64,000 nt of DNA, taken from NCBI GenBank assembly GCA_039111635.1, contig JBCAQO010000013.1:930001-994000 (forward strand). The letters are read 5' to 3'. Below, piece by piece: positions 42,695 to 52,165 of this stretch; position 1 is the stretch's first letter, and each line of letters opens with the position of its first letter. The position numbers and the translations under genes are program-made. Source of the DNA: Heterobasidion occidentale (taxonomy: Eukaryota; Basidiomycota; Agaricomycetes; Russulales; Bondarzewiaceae). Below the pieces are notes generated by a model that saw only the letters and a program-made list of their open reading frames with translations, was not told the origin of the DNA and ran no database searches.

Positions 42695-44535
42695 CATCAG
42701 CAAATCGGCACAACTCTTAAGTGGTCTGAGATGTCTGAACTCTGTCTTAGAGTTCTGAGGGCTTCTGCCGCCTCTGAGTATTCTAAACTCAGACATTACT
42801 CAGAACTATCCAGAATGATAAACAGGAATCAAGACAGTAGCATACTTGTAATACTTGCTCTTGTATGCAGGCTTGCTGCTTTACGGAGCGGGTGCAAGTA
42901 TAGTAAGGGAAGATAATGAACGGAAAGTAAGAGAAACAGAAGTGATTAGCGCGGGCGGAGGTGGGTGGCGGTGGCAAGAGAAAACAGCTAGCCTGGGCTC
43001 GTCGAAAGAAGACGAGCCCAGACTCATCTTGTGCGAGTGCGGGCAGGGATCGGTGGCAGTAGCGAGAGGGCACAAACACAGGCGGAGACGGTGGGGGAAG
43101 GACCGGCCTGCACTCGTCTTGAACGAGTGCGGGAAGAGGAGCTGGTAGGCGATGGCGGCGGCGAGACCAGACAAGGCAAGACCAGACGACGCAAGACTGC
43201 GCTCGTCTTGTACGAGAGTGGGCAGAGATGATGCGCTCGTCTTGAACGAGTGCGGACAGAGGCGGTGTTGGACGGCGGCAGCGGCGAGACAAGAGGAGGC
43301 GTGCACACGCTCGTCGTACAAGACGAGCATGGGAAGAGGTGAAGATGCTGGATGGTGTCGGCGGCAAGACAAGACGAGAGGTGCCCACGCTCGTACAAGA
43401 CGAGCGTGAGCAGAGGCGGTCGTGGACGGCGGCGGCGGCGGCGGGGAGAGCAAGCAGGAAGGCAGCAATAATGTGTTGACGTGGCAGCGGCACGTGCCAT
43501 CGCCACGTCACTGTCAATGCGTCGTTTCGCGTGCTGCCTCTTGCTCTCACCACCGCACTACCACCGCCCACTTCCCTGCCCGCACTCGTTTTGTCGTCTT
43601 CTCTCGATATGCTATCGCTACCGCTGCCGATCCTCGCCCACGCTCGCACAAGACGAGAGTTCTCGATGCCTTCTGCCGTGCCTGTTTCCTCTCGCTGACC
43701 CTCTCGCTGCCGCCGCCAACCTTGCCCGTGCTCGTACCCTCTCGCTAACCCTCTCGCTGGCAACACCAACCTTGCCCGCGCCTGGACTCTCTCGCTGCCG
43801 CTACTGATCCCCGCCTGCGCTCGCGCAAGACGAGTGCGGGCTCGTCTTCTTTCGATCCCGCCGCAGACCTGTGCCCTTGCTCGCACAAGGGCTCTCGATG
43901 CCTTCTGCCCGTGCCCATACCCTCTTGCTGACCCTCTTGCTGCCTCCGCCAACCTTGTCTGCGCCTGTCCCCTCTCACTGCCTCCGCCGGTCCTCGCCCG
44001 TGCTCGCACAAGACGAGTGCGGGTTTGTATGCTTGTATTTTCTCGCTGCCGCCGCCCACCTGTCCCCGCGCTCTCACAAGTCGAGTGTGGGCTCATAACC
44101 TCTCGCTGCCGCCGCCCACTTTGCCCATACTCTCTCGCTACCGCTGCCGATCTTCACCCGCGCACGCACAAGACGAGCGCGCGCTCTCGCTGAGTCTGAG
44201 ATGGAGAATCATGTGTCACTCACGATCCGGCGTGCTCATTTTAAATGCTGGGCTGTTCTCTGTTCGTAGTATTTTACATAGAGTAGAATGGAATATTTTG
44301 ATGGTGATGATGTCATATGGAATGCCTGCGCGAGGCTGCAGATGGGGTCTGAGCTACTGACCAAATCTCTGGCCTTCGTTCTGGATGGGCTCTGACAGGT
44401 CTGAACTAAGATAGATTCAGAAAAGTAACCTCCTGACGGCAGTCTCGTTCTGACCTCTGATTGGTCTGAACTGTTTGAGTTCAGAACATTCAGAAGCTCT
44501 CAGACCTAGGTCAGACATCGGCTGATTTGCTGATG
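42695..44535. mobile_element. TIR element (CATCAGCAAAT ends) carrying an inverted mini-hairpin array
   Basis: An 1841-bp insertion in BTB module 3. The ends are CATCAGCAAATC (42695) and GATTTGCTGATG (to 44535), flanked by a 2-bp duplication (AA in plus sense). Subterminal zones carry many TCTGA/TCAGA repeats (about 42720-42830 and 44395-44520). The GC-rich interior consists of a left half and a right half in opposite orientation. About ten short palindromes of the form CTCGTCTTGTACGAG or GCTCGCACAAGACGAG recur at about 43018, 43109, 43200, 43230, 43309, 43388, 43637, 43815, 43999 and 44158. No transposase is encoded, so the element is non-autonomous. Confidence 0.75.
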
Positions 44536-44865
44536 AAAACCCTCGAACAACTCGAAGCAGTACTTCTGCACGGCTCGGAACACGGGATAAAGGTCGTCCA
44601 AGCCTCCGATTGTTGGCGATCGCACTGGATAAATCGTTCGAAGGATAAAGTCGAGTGTCTTTGCATCCTCCTCGAGCATGACAACTGGCAGGCCATCGCG
44701 ACACTCATCATCCTTTGGCTGAGAAGGCTGTGGTAAGCCCAGCATGTCTTTGAAGACCGAGGATGCAACCCAAAGAATAGTCTTGTGCACATGAAAATCG
44801 ACGGAATCCGAGGATCGTAGAATGATATACGCATGGGCGTGAAACAAAGCACTGGAGCATGCCAA
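44536..44865 (-). pseudogene. BTB module 3, N-terminal half (cut by transposon)
   Basis: Contains AYIILRSSDSVDFHVHKTIL, ASSVFKDMLGLPQPSQP, VVMLEEDAKTLDFILRTIYPVRSP and KYCFELFEGF, a good N-terminal BTB half. There is no in-frame ATG between the end of module 2 (stop 44895) and this segment. A frame open back to the last acceptor of module 2 (44921) would reach it if one base were restored, so it may be fused upstream too. It ends at the TIR element at 44535. Confidence 0.7.
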
Positions 44866-44894
44866 TCGGAGAATGTAGCAGAAACTTGAGTCGT

Positions 44895-45929
44895 CTATTC
44901 GACTATCCCGGGTGGAGGGACCTTACAAGGTTTGGATGAGCGAGAATTTCAGATTCATGCATCACGGAAATGAAAGGTCAATATTTACCTGCGCGACCGC
45001 CCTATTGAACTTCTTGACAAGGAGCCGGCGAAATTGCTTGAAACCCTTTGTTGTATCCCTGTAACGTGAAGATGGATAGCCATGGCCACAGGATAGCACT
45101 GTATCAAAGTCGTCGCCCTCGTCGGCAATGACGCACTGGCTGCTCGGTGTCTCTCTCAAGGCAAGCCCAACTCTGATCAAATATGTCCACAGATATAAAG
45201 GCGCATACCATCTTTTCTGAGATGCGGATGGCCCCTGAGCCTGGGTATAACATCCACATGTCGCTGAGTTCTCAAATACAGTGGCGGGGATTGGTTGGAA
45301 CCAACTTGTAGAAGAAGCCACATCAGTTGTGGCTGCAACACACTTCTGCCGATATAGCAAGGGACGATGATACTGCTCGCCGCAAATGCCATCAAGATAT
45401 CGGGAAGGGGTCGTCAATGGTAGTGACAAGCTGGCTTCCGCTGCTTTTGCTGCTGCACCAGGATATCTGTACTTGCAGGCAAGCGCATACACACTGATAG
45501 GCTCCCATGTCAATGCCTTCTTCAACGATTCTTCCGCGAATCCTTCAAATATACTGAAAAAGTATTTCTGTGAAGGGCCAAGTACAACCGCAGGTCATCC
45601 AACTTTGTGATTACCGGCGATGGGATAGGATAGATCATCCGGAGCATGAAGTCAACCGTCTGTGCATCCTCCTCAAGCATAACGATCGGTAAGCCATCGC
45701 GGTGCTCGTCGATCGACTGAGAAGTCTGTGGTAGGCTGAGCATATCTTCGAAAATAGGCGATGCGACTGAGAGGATAAGCTTGTGCACGCGAAAATCCAC
45801 ATAGTCCGATGAACGCAAGATCAAGTCCGAGTTTCCCTGCCGGTTAAATGGGGGCAAGGCATCTTTGATTTCAGATAACTGTGGCACAGCGATCAATGCT
45901 GGTTCTTTGCAGATCTTCGGAGAGGGGAT
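44895..45929 (-). CDS. BTB module 2, C-terminal BTB of a double-BTB gene (frame break)
   Basis: Joined in phase 0 to module 1 by a 68-bp intron (45930-45997, GGAACG|GTATGT ... CATCTTAG), giving a linker that starts IPSPKICKEPALIAVPQL. BTB signature: SDLILRSSDYVDFRVHKLIL, ASPIFEDMLSLPQTSQS, VDFMLRMIYPIPSP. At about 45590 the frame shifts by one base, after which EGFAEESLKKALTWEPISVYALAC continues. The C-terminal half has GEQYHRPLLYRQKC and CGCYTQ. A last intron (44922-44988) leads to VPPPGIVE-stop at 44895. It has no ATG of its own. The single-base break may be an assembly error. Confidence 0.75.
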
Positions 45930-45997
45930 CTAAGATGTGCAAGAAATAAGATGGTTTGCATTTAGTGGCAGGAGTAAAGATTGTACGTAGTACATAC

Positions 45998-46938
45998 CGT
46001 TCCGATCGCCCAGCGGATCGTTTTTGAAAGGAATTGCCGAGTTTGATCCTGGTCATTGGTTGTATCGAGTATGTGACGACATTCAGACGAGTGATCTGAA
46101 TAAGCCTGATCGACAGATGAACTTGAATGTCGGCAATGCAGAACGGTAGAGGCCACGACATTCTGGTCAGTACTTATCGTCAAGCGACTTCGTTTCTCAT
46201 TCGACGGAATGGGAGGTTGAGTAGAGAACCTCCACAGATGTAGTGGCGTATGTAGCGTTTTGGAGGATTGTGATAGATCTTCGCCCTTGGTGAAACATAC
46301 GGAACATGGACTGCCACTGTGCAAAGCGCGGCCGGAGCTGATGAGGGCTTTGCGCACTGCATCGATGCAGGCACAATGGTACTGAACAAGACGATAATAT
46401 TGTTCGCCAGATATATATTTGAGGAATCGAGAGTGGGTCATCAGCGGTAGCTCCAAGCTGGTTTCTGCTGCCTCTGCTGCAATATCAGCAAATCCGAAGT
46501 GACAGGCGATGGCATAGACACTGATGGGCTCCCGTTGCAGAGCGTCCCTCAACGATTCCTCCACAAACCCATCAAACACCTTGAGAGCGTACTTTCGAGA
46601 AGGCGCGATGATAGAATGAAGGTCATCCAGTTGTGTAATCCTTGGAGATCGTACTGGATAGACTGTCCGAAGTATGAAGTCGAGCGTCTTCGCGTCCTCT
46701 TCGAGCATAAGGATGGGTAGTTCATTACCCGTTGGCTGAGCAGGCTGAGGCTGATTGAGCATGTCTTTGAAGATAGGAGACGCGACTGAAAGGATAGTCT
46801 TGTGTACATGAAAATCGAAAAATCCGAGGAACGCAGGATGATATCTGCATCTGCCTGATCGAATGGTGCATCTGCCTGGCCGAATGGTGGTGATGGAGGT
46901 CTGGTCTCAGGTGGTTCGGTCTCTGTGGTGTCTGACAT
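45998..46938 (-). CDS. BTB module 1, first BTB of a multi-BTB gene (frame break)
   Basis: It has a proper ATG at 46938 (MSDTTETEPPETRPPSPPF), then DADIILRSSDF. One base is missing near 46819 before DFHVHKTILSVASPIFKDMLNQPQP. The rest is intact: LDFILRTVYPVRSP, KYALKVFDGFVEESL, AETSLELPLMTHSRFLKYISGEQYYRLVQYHC, the PCSVCFTKGE / LHCRHSS cluster, ending RWAIGT at a strong GTATGT donor. It is the only module of four in a row with a start codon, so it probably provides the N-terminus for module 2 and possibly for modules 3 and 4. Known function of the family is limited to BTB-mediated protein association. Confidence 0.75.
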
Positions 46939-47390
46939 GCTGACTGTTATAAGTGCATAGTTCAGAGAGTGAGATAGATGTTCAACGTAAGAGGACGAAC
47001 TTGAATTTCCGTCAGGTCCCAGTTCATCAAGGTGTGTGACAAGGTGCTGATGACGATAACTTGACGATATTGCCTATTGGTTTCTGTAACTTACCTCTTT
47101 CAATCATGGGTCTCGCTTTCTATTTCTGACAAAGTCTCCACAGTCACTGTACCACGATCAAGCTGCACAAGAGAATATATGTTAAGTCCATTAGGATGAA
47201 TCTCATATCATTATTTCATTGTCACGAATATATGAAGACTTTAGCACATCAAGTATGCGAGAGCCAAGGCGATGTGTGCATGGGATAGCAAGCAAAGCTC
47301 AGAAAACTAGGTAGCTTCTGTGTCTTCAAAACAAGCGAAATGCAGAAAGCAGGGAATTTAAGGGACAGCGACCTCGAGCCATCTAGTAAC
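46939..47390. other. Intergenic, promoter side of multi-BTB gene
   Basis: 452 bp with no ORF of note, upstream of the only ATG in the module array. It also contains the 3' end of the next BTB gene: a possible terminal mini-exon reading VPSPSPLSY-stop lies near 47415-47385. Confidence 0.45.
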
Positions 47391-47738
47391 TTAGAGGGCT
47401 CGGCGAAGGCACCTGATGCAGCAGGTTAGGGCTTCTACATATATACATATGTATATACCACTCGCCTTCGCGACTGCTTTAGCAACCGCTATCGCAAGAC
47501 GCTCGTAAAATGATGCCATACCGTCCGTGAGCACTGGTTTGCCATCGGAATATTCACAACGATGGCTCGCAGTAGTCCCAATTGGTTGCGAGCTGATATC
47601 CATTACAGAAGTACGGCTAGGTGCATATAAGAGCTTTGCTCCGACATGGTCCAATGTGTGCCACACAAACGCTGGTGCCATCCAGAATGTAGACCGGTTT
47701 GAGGAATCAGTGTCGAGTGGATCACGGACGTAGCAACT
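47391..47738 (-). pseudogene. BTB gene split by LINE, C-terminal part
   Basis: Reads (K)SGPCSCYVRDPLDTDSS, FWMAPAFVWHTLDHVG, then SHRCEYSDGK and SFYERLAIAVAKAVAKA, the end of the family C-terminal domain. It continues in frame from RAKSGPC at 56686 on the far side of the LINE; the duplicated 15-mer GCAGGGACCTGATTT (47739-47753, 56671-56685) marks the break. Confidence 0.75.
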
Positions 47739-47763
47739 GCAGGGACCTGATTTTTTTTTTTTT

Positions 47764-47942
47764 GACAAGCGTTGTATTTACGTAACCACTAACAATAGGT
47801 TCAGTTCTACGTAAATCGCTATAGCGAGAGCGTCCTCAGGAGGGCGTTCTCGGTCGAGGCAGGAAGAAAATGCATTTACGCACGCTCAGTGTCACGGAGC
47901 AGTGTGGGGCTCGGGGTCTCTGGAGTGGCTCGTTCTCGGGCT
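47764..47942 (-). other. LINE 3' untranslated region
   Basis: Between the ORF2 stop (47943) and the poly(A) tract. No distinct structure was seen apart from a GC-rich stretch. Confidence 0.5.
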
Positions 47943-48308
47943 TCACAGAGGCCCAATACCCACTAAAACCTCGGGGTGTTGTACCCAGTCAAGTTGTTCC
48001 AGATCGTTCGGGAGTCGTATAAGGTCTTTCCATGTGTTTCGTACTTTCGTCTTCGTCTTGGGTCGCCTGTCCAGTCTGCTGGCTATCACTCGGTCTGTGT
48101 TGAGTTTCCTCCTTACTTTGTCCGTCCAACGTCTTTTTATGGACTCTGGTGAGTGCGATTTTTCTTGGATGACTTTTTCGCATCGAAGTACCCATATTAG
48201 GTGGGCTGCCTCCGCTATCAGGATTCGTAGTAGTCGGGATCGACCCTTGTCCGACTTTTTTCGCGCGGGGTTGTTCCCTTCTGCTCTCGCGGCGTTTTTG
48301 GTGCGCAG
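47943..48308 (-). pseudogene. LINE ORF2, C-terminal end
   Basis: Continues ORF2 after the nested insertion: LRTKNAARAEG, then SRLLRILIAEAAHLIWVLRCE, KRRWTDKVRRKLNTDR and WVQHPEVLVGIG, the usual C-terminus of fungal RNase H-bearing LINEs. Removing both TIR copies and one copy of each dinucleotide duplication joins GTVLGV to GLLRTKN in frame. Confidence 0.85.
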
Positions 48309-48423
48309 CATCAGGAAACTGGGAAGTGTCTGTACCAACCTGGACAGATGCTCCTAGGCCCCCAGATGCCTCTAGCAAGTTCCCGATTAGACAGACATGC
48401 CGGTGTCTGGACATATCTGTCTA

Positions 48424-49963
48424 CACCCCCAGCACTTGAGTCAGCTTTATCCTGAGATGGAGATCCAAAGGATGATGCTGAGTTGATCCGATAACCACAA
48501 CAAAATTGCGTGGCTGAGATCACACCGAACGCGCCTTCGTGAGGCAGATGCTGAAATTGATCAGTGCCATTTCAGCATCCTCAATTCAGCATGGTCATCA
48601 ACCCGCCACCGCGTCTCGGTAGATACTTCCCCATTAGGACTTATATTATTTTCACTCGCGAATGATAAAAGCAAAAAAAATGATATATAATCAATATCAT
48701 GACTGTCAACAATCAGGCAGTATTCTGGCTTCCATTGCCTCCAAACTCCTGCATACCTCAACCATCACCCATGAGATCATCGAGACACTTGAAGGATTAC
48801 CCATGAAATCCAACCCTCAAGCCATCCAACTATGTCTGCTCTGTCCGAGACACTTAATACCGAACATGTCACCGTATGCAGCCTCTGTCCTCCAAGCCGT
48901 CCCTCGTGCAAACAGGATCTGCGCGTGGCCAACGGTAGTCAGTGATACAAATCACAAAGCAAATAGTGATGAAACATACGCTGACAGTCGCCGTGCGATA
49001 AGACAAGTGAAAGGAGGCAACACCTGCCGATAGCACATGAATGAAAAACCCGAATGAGGTGAAAAAAATAACAGACCGACGGATGATCTATCAAGCTGTC
49101 GTTTATGAGCGCGCTGCCAAGGAAGGCCGCCTTGCAACTACCCTGCTGCCTGTCTAGAAAAACCCAGCAAGCCTTTTTTGTCCAAGGAAAAGCACATAAC
49201 CAGAGAGATTGGCACACTCAAGAGATCCTCCAAGGTTCCAAGGTCAGCCAGAGCTCCAAGTTCTTATAGCCCAGTGCATTACAGCTGCAAGCACACACCC
49301 CACACAAGCAACCCAGTTTAGGACAAGGAAGTCTCCGAGATAGGTCTTTTCCAAGGCCCAGTGTTTACAAAGGTCCTTCAAGCACCCAGTTTCCAGGATT
49401 CGACGAGTGAGCTTTCTGAGAACGAGAGGGAGGAGCGAGTGATGGAGGTCGAAGTGATGATGTGGCAGCGATAAGGTTTCCTCGATGGGCACCATCACCC
49501 GTGACAGTCACGTGCCCTTTTCTTTTGAAGACATGGCAAGAAAGATGAAGACACGTCGAAGATCAGTTCTTGTTTTTTCTTATGGACTGCAGGTCAGAAT
49601 GATGGTATCACTTTGAGAGAGCTGCAAGTTTTTGGTCAGAACCTAGACCATAAACCCTAAGAAACACAGTCAATATGTCACACGGCATCGCAGTGGTGAA
49701 GCAGTTGAAGCGGAACGATTATCAGCGATAAATTTCGAAATGGTCAGGCGTGGGAATGTGACCCCAAAAAATTCAGGTTCAGATCTCAGCTTGATGCTGA
49801 GATACGAGCATTTCGGTATCATTTTGGCTTTCAAAAGGTTGTGGTGCTGAAATCCGAATTCTCAGCTTTATTCGGAGTGAGTCAAGGCTGATTCTGATTT
49901 TATTTCTTAGTTACAATCTCGTATCACGGATCAAGTCTCACTCCAAACAAGGCGCTGGGGGTG
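48424..49963. mobile_element. Non-autonomous TIR element (CACCCCCAGC ends)
   Basis: A 1540-bp insertion in copy 1 with ends CACCCCCAGC and GCTGGGGGTG and a TA duplication (48422-48423, 49964-49965). The uninterrupted sequence is seen in copy 2. Subterminal zones are rich in TGCTGA/TCAGC (about 48470-48600 and 49780-49880). No transposase is seen. The ends and subterminal repeats are reminiscent of CACTA-type non-autonomous elements; a TA duplication also fits other superfamilies. Confidence 0.7.
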
Positions 49964-50039
49964 TAGATGCACCATATATGGAAATGATTAGATAACTGTC
50001 GTCAATAGGACAACTGCAAAAATCAATCTGCACTGCCCA

Positions 50040-50116
50040 GGAATTGAACCCCAGGACCTCTTGAATCATTCACCAGCTAAAAGTTAATGTCAAGACCAGA
50101 ATTATCCACTCTACTA
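50040..50116 (-). repeat. tRNA-like pol III promoter motif, left arm
   Basis: On the minus strand, TAGTAGAGTGG (A-box-like, 50106-50116) is followed by GGTTCAATTCC (B box, 50040-50050) at tRNA-like spacing. It is the inverted counterpart of 51902-51976. Confidence 0.45.
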
Positions 50117-50852
50117 TACACCATGACATTCTACATCAACACCCGGGCTATATCAAGCTTTTGAGACTTGAAAGAATTTGGGATGCCTGAACTCAGTGAG
50201 TGTCATCTATTTTTGCATTTTTTAGCATCCATTCATGGAAGAATGATGGATATGATACATCATTTGAAAGCGATGATACAGGGAAGTATCTCAATACCAT
50301 TAGCAAGCTAACATCTAACAGATAGCACCAATGGACAGTCTGATACATTACTGGGGATTTTCTTCGCAACTCTTGTCTAAGGCTGTATTGAAAAACTCTG
50401 AAACAGCACTAACATCACATACACTGCCTTCCAAAAATGTCCTCCTAGTCAGCTTATTGATAGAGCACCTTATCTGCCCAGATCTAGACATACACAGACA
50501 TCTAACCAGATGTTCCTAGATGACCTAAGCATCTGGGAGCACCTAGGGCTCTGGGACTGGCTGGGACCGGTTACGGGTTTGCTGATGAGTAGTCCTACAT
50601 CAGCAAACCTGTAACCGGTCCCAGCCAGTCCCAGAGCCCCAGATACTCCCAGATGCTTAGGTCATCTAGGGACATCTAGCTAGATGTCTGTGTATGCCCA
50701 GATCTAGACAGATAAGGTGCTCTATCAATAAGCTGACTAGGAGGACATTTTTGGAAGGCATTGTTTGTAATGTCAGTGCTGCTTCAAATTTTTTCAATAC
50801 AAGAGCTGAGAAGAAAATTCCCAGTAATGTACCAGACTGTCATTGGTGCTAT

Positions 50853-51687
50853 TGTTAGGTCGGAGACCTATCACGTGCACCGATGCACGAAGGGGTCCCT
50901 AAGCTAAACTTCCACTGGTTCGTATAGTCGTAGACTCCAATGGATAAAGACGATGGATCGTCTTTGGGCTCTTTCAAGGAACTCGGGGTCGCTGTCGGCT
51001 TTGTTCTCGAAGAGATTGAGAAGGTGATCTTCGAGGTCTTCTCGATGATGAGGAGGAACCGGATGATCTTCTCCTGTCCAACAGATGACACGAGGGGGTG
51101 TCCAACTGAGAACGCGGAAGGCAGCTAGCCCGGTATAGAAGCGGATGAGTAGAGGGAGAGGAGGGAAGGGAGACGAGTCCAGTGCTTCGTCAGACCGTGC
51201 AAAGAGTTTCTCAGATCTGACAGAGATCACGAAGCGTGGGCTAAGAAGGTAGCCAGACGCCGGGTGCAGTGCAGAGATCGAGTGTATTACAGGTGAACGA
51301 GCTGAGCTTCTTAGAAGCTCATCTCGGCTATTTACGTACAGAAGTGTCTAGGGCAGGATCGAGATCTGGTCCGTGCGCTTCTCAGGTACCGAAGTCAACG
51401 ATCGAGATCCGTAAGCTAGAATGCCTCATCGACCTGCCATGTAACCAAATATAGTAATCCGAATCACTAATGTCCATCCACATCTTCGATCGATCAAGAA
51501 CCAGGAACGGGGGTCAGGAACCAATGTCTGTCCACATCAAGAATCAGGAACAAGAGATCAGCGTTCATGCGTTAGCATGTAAATGGTAAGGAGTCATGAA
51601 AAGCGGTCCGAGTCTGTAACAAGTCCGAAGCACTTGACCAGCCCATCCATTCACGTGCGAAGCACGTGTTAGGACGCGGTCCTAACA
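50853..51687. mobile_element. Solo LTR of a second family
   Basis: 835 bp starting TGTTAGGTCGGAGAC and ending CGGTCCTAACA, flanked by GCTAT (50848-50852, 51688-51692). The arm sequence is continuous across it. The sequence differs from the 20664-32090 family, so it derives from another LTR retrotransposon by LTR-LTR recombination. It contains CACGTGCGAAGCACGTG-like inverted bases near its end. Confidence 0.85.
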
Positions 51688-51901
51688 GCTATCTGTTGAA
51701 TATCAGCTTGCTAGTGGTATTGATATACTTTCCTATATCATAGCTCTCAAATGATGTATCATATGCCATCATTCTTCCATGAATAGATGCTAAAAATGCG
51801 AAAATAGATGTCACCTCACTGAGTTCAGGCATCCCAAAATTCTTTCAAGTCTCAAAAAGCTTGTTATAAGCAAAATGTTGTTAAGAAATATCATGGTCAT
51901 A

Positions 51902-51976
51902 TAGTGGAGTGGATAATTGTGGTCTTAACATTGCTTACAGCTGGTGAATGATTCAAGAGGTTCTGGGTTCAATTCC
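51902..51976 (+). repeat. tRNA-like pol III promoter motif, right arm
   Basis: TAGTGGAGTGG (A-box-like, 51902-51912) and GGTTCAATTCC (perfect B box, 51966-51976) lie 53 bp apart. This suggests a tRNA-derived segment captured by the TIR element. A closed tRNA cloverleaf was not demonstrated. Confidence 0.45.
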
Positions 51977-52165
51977 TGCACAGTGAAGATTGATTTTTGC
52001 AGCCGTCCTATTAACGACAATTATCTAATCATTTCCATATATGGTGCATCCAGACATATCTGTCCAGACACCGGCATGTCTGTCTAATCGGGGACTTGCT
52101 AGAGGCATCTGGGGGCCTAGGAGTGTCTGTCCAGGTTGGTACAGACACTTTCCAGTTTGCTGATG

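Larger units (their letters stand above)
48309..50587. mobile_element. CATCAGCAAA TIR element, copy 1 (left arm), carrying a second insertion
   Basis: Begins CATCAGGAAACTGG (48309) and ends GGTTTGCTGATG (50587). Flanking dinucleotide AG occurs at 48307-48308 and 50588-50589. Without the inner element 48424-49963 and one duplicated TA it is about 737 bp. It is the inverted counterpart of copy 2 at 50598-52165, with high similarity across the whole length. It is non-coding and non-autonomous. Confidence 0.8.
50598..52165. mobile_element. CATCAGCAAA TIR element, copy 2 (right arm), carrying a solo LTR
   Basis: Begins CATCAGCAAACC (50598) and ends CCAGTTTGCTGATG (52165), with TA flanks at 50596-50597 and 52166-52167. 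Without the solo LTR it is about 728 bp. It lies head-to-head with copy 1, only 10 bp apart (AGTAGTCCTA), forming a 3.86-kb interrupted palindrome. Confidence 0.8.

Noticed and set aside
42789..44096. A 435-codon minus-strand ORF
   Set aside because: Encoded by the GC-rich inverted repeat array inside the 42695-44535 element. Repetitive, with no domain, and symmetrical frames on both strands.
42695..44535. CRISPR-like array of spaced short palindromes
   Set aside because: Repeats are short, vary in sequence and spacing, reverse direction half way, and lie within a eukaryotic transposon. There are no cas genes.
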